Assembly (NCBI RefSeq): GCF_014075995.1
Contig: NZ_CP055153.1
Span: 6,634,001 to 6,698,000, forward strand
Source of the DNA: Adhaeribacter radiodurans
Lineage (GTDB): Bacteria > Bacteroidota > Bacteroidia > Cytophagales > Hymenobacteraceae
Length of the DNA: 64,000 nt
Direction: 5' to 3'
Under the pieces are notes generated by a model. The model had not been told where the DNA came from and did not search any database. It was given only the letters and a program-made list of their open reading frames with translations. Of this stretch, positions 62,042 to 64,000 are shown piece by piece. Each line of letters starts with the position of its first letter. Within the stretch, counting starts at the first letter, position 1. A program made the translations under genes and the position numbers.

Positions 62042-62617
62042 TTGAAACTTTTTACGCGCCATTTATCTGAAGATGATGAACTGATCGCAGGGTGTATTGC
62101 CGGTAAGCGGGATATGCAGCGTCGGTTATACGACAAATACGCTGCCCGAATGATGGCGGTATGTCTGCGGTATTCTAAAACCAGTTTTGAAGCGGAAGAT
62201 GTGTTGCAGGAAGGGTTTGTGAAAGTGTTTGGGAATATTCAAAATTTTAAACGCGATTGTCCGGTAGAGTTTTGGATTCGCAAGATTATGGTGAATACCG
62301 CTTTAAAACAGCACCGGCAAAAAATGCACGTGAGCTCAGTGGCAGAAGTGGAACAGGTAGAAAAACATCCGGAAGAAGAATTTATATTTTCGAATTACGC
62401 CTTCGAAGAGCTGCTGGATATGGTGCAGCAATTAGCGCCCCGTTACCAGTTAGTTTTTAACTTATACGCCATCGAAGGTTATTCCCATAAAGAAATTGCG
62501 GCTCAATTGGATATTTCGGAAGGTACTTCCAAATCTCAGTATTCGCGGGCGCGGGCAATTTTAAAAGAAATGATTGAAAGAAAAGAAAAAAAATACAATG
62601 AAAGAATCATCAGATAA
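62042..62617 (+). CDS. ECF-type RNA polymerase sigma factor
   Basis: This ~191-residue sigma-70 family protein has region 2 running from ELIAGCIAGKRDMQRRLYDKYAARMM through AEDVLQEGFVKVFGN to FWIRKIMVNTALKQHR. Region 4 is APRYQLVFNLYAIEGYSHKEIAAQLDISEGTSKSQYSRAR. Only the -35 and -10 binding regions are present, hence the ECF group. No ATG lies before the conserved part. The TTG at 62042 has an AGGA 10 bases upstream and gives the normal N-terminus LKLFTRHLSEDDEL; an earlier TTG at 61979 is possible. The gene overlaps by 20 bases a membrane-anchored protein that may act as its regulator or target. Confidence 0.88.
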   Translation: MKLFTRHLSEDDELIAGCIAGKRDMQRRLYDKYAARMMAVCLRYSKTSFEAEDVLQEGFVKVFGNIQNFKRDCPVEFWIRKIMVNTALKQHRQKMHVSSVAEVEQVEKHPEEEFIFSNYAFEELLDMVQQLAPRYQLVFNLYAIEGYSHKEIAAQLDISEGTSKSQYSRARAILKEMIERKEKKYNERIIR

Positions 62618-64000
62618 CTCGAACCGGCCCCGGAAGCTGGAAGAGGTTTTTCGGGATGGTTTTGAATCGGCAGAGGTAAATCCACGGACTAGTATCTGGC
62701 ACCGGATTGAGCAAGACCTGGAAGTTCAGCAAGCTGGGTATTATAAAAAACGCTTGGTTTGGTACCGCAGTGTAGCCGCCGCCAGTATTACCTTATTAAT
62801 GCTGGCAATGGGGTACTTCTGGTACGATACCCAGACTGGCCACCATCTAAATGTCCCGAATGCCAGCTCTCCTAATCTGGCTGTAGAAAATAGTAAAACA
62901 ATAGCACCTGCTAAAGGAACAGAATCAAACAAATTAACCTCTCCAGATCAATCGTCTGTTACTATTAATAATACTGCGGATGATAAATCTGTTAAAATAG
63001 CTTCAACGGAAGTTGAGCCTGCTTCGCAGGCTTATATGTCAAAAGAAAGAAGATTAGCCACTATAACCCGGCGCGGAGTAAAACCAGGAGCAACAACGAT
63101 AGCAGAAGTAAATAATTCGGTAAGCTTTACCAGACAAGCTGATGTAACTAATAATCATCAACCTGACAAAGGCATAGCAATTAATAAGAATCCTAACTTG
63201 CAACCGGATTCTCTTCGCAGCACTCTTGCACTTGGAGCAGCTAAATTAGAGTCGCCCTTAAATAGGCAAGCTGATTCCGTACAGATTGCTGCCGTAGATA
63301 AGCCTTCTTTATTTAAGACGGATAGTACAGCTTTTGACTTAGCGGCAACAAACTCAACGGAGACAAAAAAGCGGGTTCAAGCAAATCGTTGGGCAGTGGG
63401 TGGCGGAACTGGTTCGCAATATTTCGAGCAGAATATTAGATTTGCTGATGCTGGTAGTCAATCATTTGCAGCAGCGCCATTAGGAAATTACGCGAATGCT
63501 ATTGTTGCTAAAAATCAGCCAGGTAATTCTATAGAAGCGGCCAGCGAAGAATTTAATCAGAATACCCGATCGGCTTTCTCGTACCGGGCGGCTGTTGCCG
63601 CTACTTATCGCTTAAATGACAAATGGAGTATAGAAACCGGCTTCAGTTTTGCCGAAAATAAAGCCCAAACTACAACTTCGTACATTATCTATAAGCGGCC
63701 GGTAACTTTAAATAATATTCCGGGAGTAAATATAGGAAATGTAAATTATGGTAATAACGACAACTTAATGGGGCAGAACGTTACTATTCCGGTAACTATA
63801 TTTTTAGCCAGATTAACGGATGATTATCTAACCAATGCCAATGTTTCGGTAGAAAAAGTAGATCCGTTTACCATGTATTACCGTTACCGGCAGATGAGTT
63901 TACCCATAAAATTGCGGTATCAGCAAGGCCGGGGTAAGTGGTTTAATTTTGTACAAGCCGGTGGGGCTGTAAATGTATTGCTGCAAACCAGCGTTTTATC
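62598..64000 (+). CDS. Membrane-anchored protein with outer-membrane-barrel-like C-terminus (cut by window end)
   Basis: The frame from ATG 62598 is open to the last base (467 codons) and is a real gene. It starts MKESSDNSNRPRKLEEVF, overlaps the sigma factor by 20 bases, and carries one membrane segment near residues 56-75 (VAAASITLLMLAMGYFWY). A long Asn/Ser/Ala-rich linker follows (about 80-255). From about residue 258 (RWAVGGGTGSQYFE) come alternating strands such as YRAAVAATYRLNDKWSIETG and SLPIKLRYQQGRGKWFNF, typical of bacteroidal eight-stranded outer-membrane barrels. This cytoplasmic head-TM-linker-barrel design next to an ECF sigma gene recurs in Bacteroidota and suggests an anti-sigma or envelope-spanning sensor role, which is inferred. 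The C-terminus is not visible. Confidence 0.82.
   Translation, partial: MKESSDNSNRPRKLEEVFRDGFESAEVNPRTSIWHRIEQDLEVQQAGYYKKRLVWYRSVAAASITLLMLAMGYFWYDTQTGHHLNVPNASSPNLAVENSKTIAPAKGTESNKLTSPDQSSVTINNTADDKSVKIASTEVEPASQAYMSKERRLATITRRGVKPGATTIAEVNNSVSFTRQADVTNNHQPDKGIAINKNPNLQPDSLRSTLALGAAKLESPLNRQADSVQIAAVDKPSLFKTDSTAFDLAATNSTETKKRVQANRWAVGGGTGSQYFEQNIRFADAGSQSFAAAPLGNYANAIVAKNQPGNSIEAASEEFNQNTRSAFSYRAAVAATYRLNDKWSIETGFSFAENKAQTTTSYIIYKRPVTLNNIPGVNIGNVNYGNNDNLMGQNVTIPVTIFLARLTDDYLTNANVSVEKVDPFTMYYRYRQMSLPIKLRYQQGRGKWFNFVQAGGAVNVLLQTSVL

Overview
The window reads as chromosomal DNA of a Bacteroidota bacterium, most likely a Cytophagia/Hymenobacteraceae-type organism (Adhaeribacter-like is a guess). 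The support is: a SusC/SusD pair, two secreted giants ending in type IX secretion (T9SS) sorting domains, almost no Shine-Dalgarno sequences, promoters of the Bacteroidota TTG-N19/20-TAnnTTTG type, lipoproteins with short lipoboxes, and the rpsU-xerC-hpf gene order. I see no tRNA, rRNA, CRISPR array, prophage or insertion sequence.

Layout. (1) 1-2762: the end of a hexuronate/ketogluconate operon: kdgK (cut by the window edge), KDPG aldolase and an ExuT-like MFS carrier. A dispersed inverted repeat sits between the first two genes. (2) 3440-17346: a SusCD outer-membrane uptake locus with no glycoside hydrolase. It has SusC, SusD, two overlapping ~1,100-residue FG-GAP/ASPIC-UnbV lipoproteins, a vanadium haloperoxidase/PAP2-type lipoprotein with all vanadate-binding residues, and a small Dabb-domain protein. 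(3) 17347-17990: a spacer with four degenerate copies of a short REP-like word. (4) 17991-41669, minus strand: a 7-bladed FG-GAP protein, an 1869-residue T9SS protein (sugar-dehydrogenase-like propeller, kelch, malectin, PKD), and a 5441-residue T9SS protein built of LamG-like, cadherin-like, He_PIG-like, propeller, HYDIN-like and malectin modules. The latter carries a seemingly perfect 762-bp tandem duplication. (5) 41670-49133: an AT-rich spacer and housekeeping or miscellaneous genes: a small membrane protein, S9 peptidase, GNAT acetyltransferase, PAP2 phosphatase, a membrane protein with a GEELSWGQR motif, and metK. (6) 49206-52123, minus strand: hpf, xerC, rpsU and an acyl-CoA dehydrogenase. 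(7) 52401-58966: an exopolysaccharide export unit: Wza-like lipoprotein, Wzc-like tyrosine kinase, CpsB/YwqE-type phosphatase, an extended SDR and a TPR protein. (8) 59163-64000: phosphosulfolactate synthase, a DedA protein, aroE, and an ECF sigma factor overlapping a membrane-anchored outer-membrane-barrel-like protein that runs off the window.

The most interesting items are the non-CAZyme SusCD/haloperoxidase locus, a 23-bp perfect inverted repeat inside the signal-peptide codons of the 1869-residue protein, the recent in-frame 762-bp duplication, a three-copy ~190-residue module in the giant protein, and several dispersed intergenic repeats. All assignments come from reading the sequence and family motifs; no database search was run.
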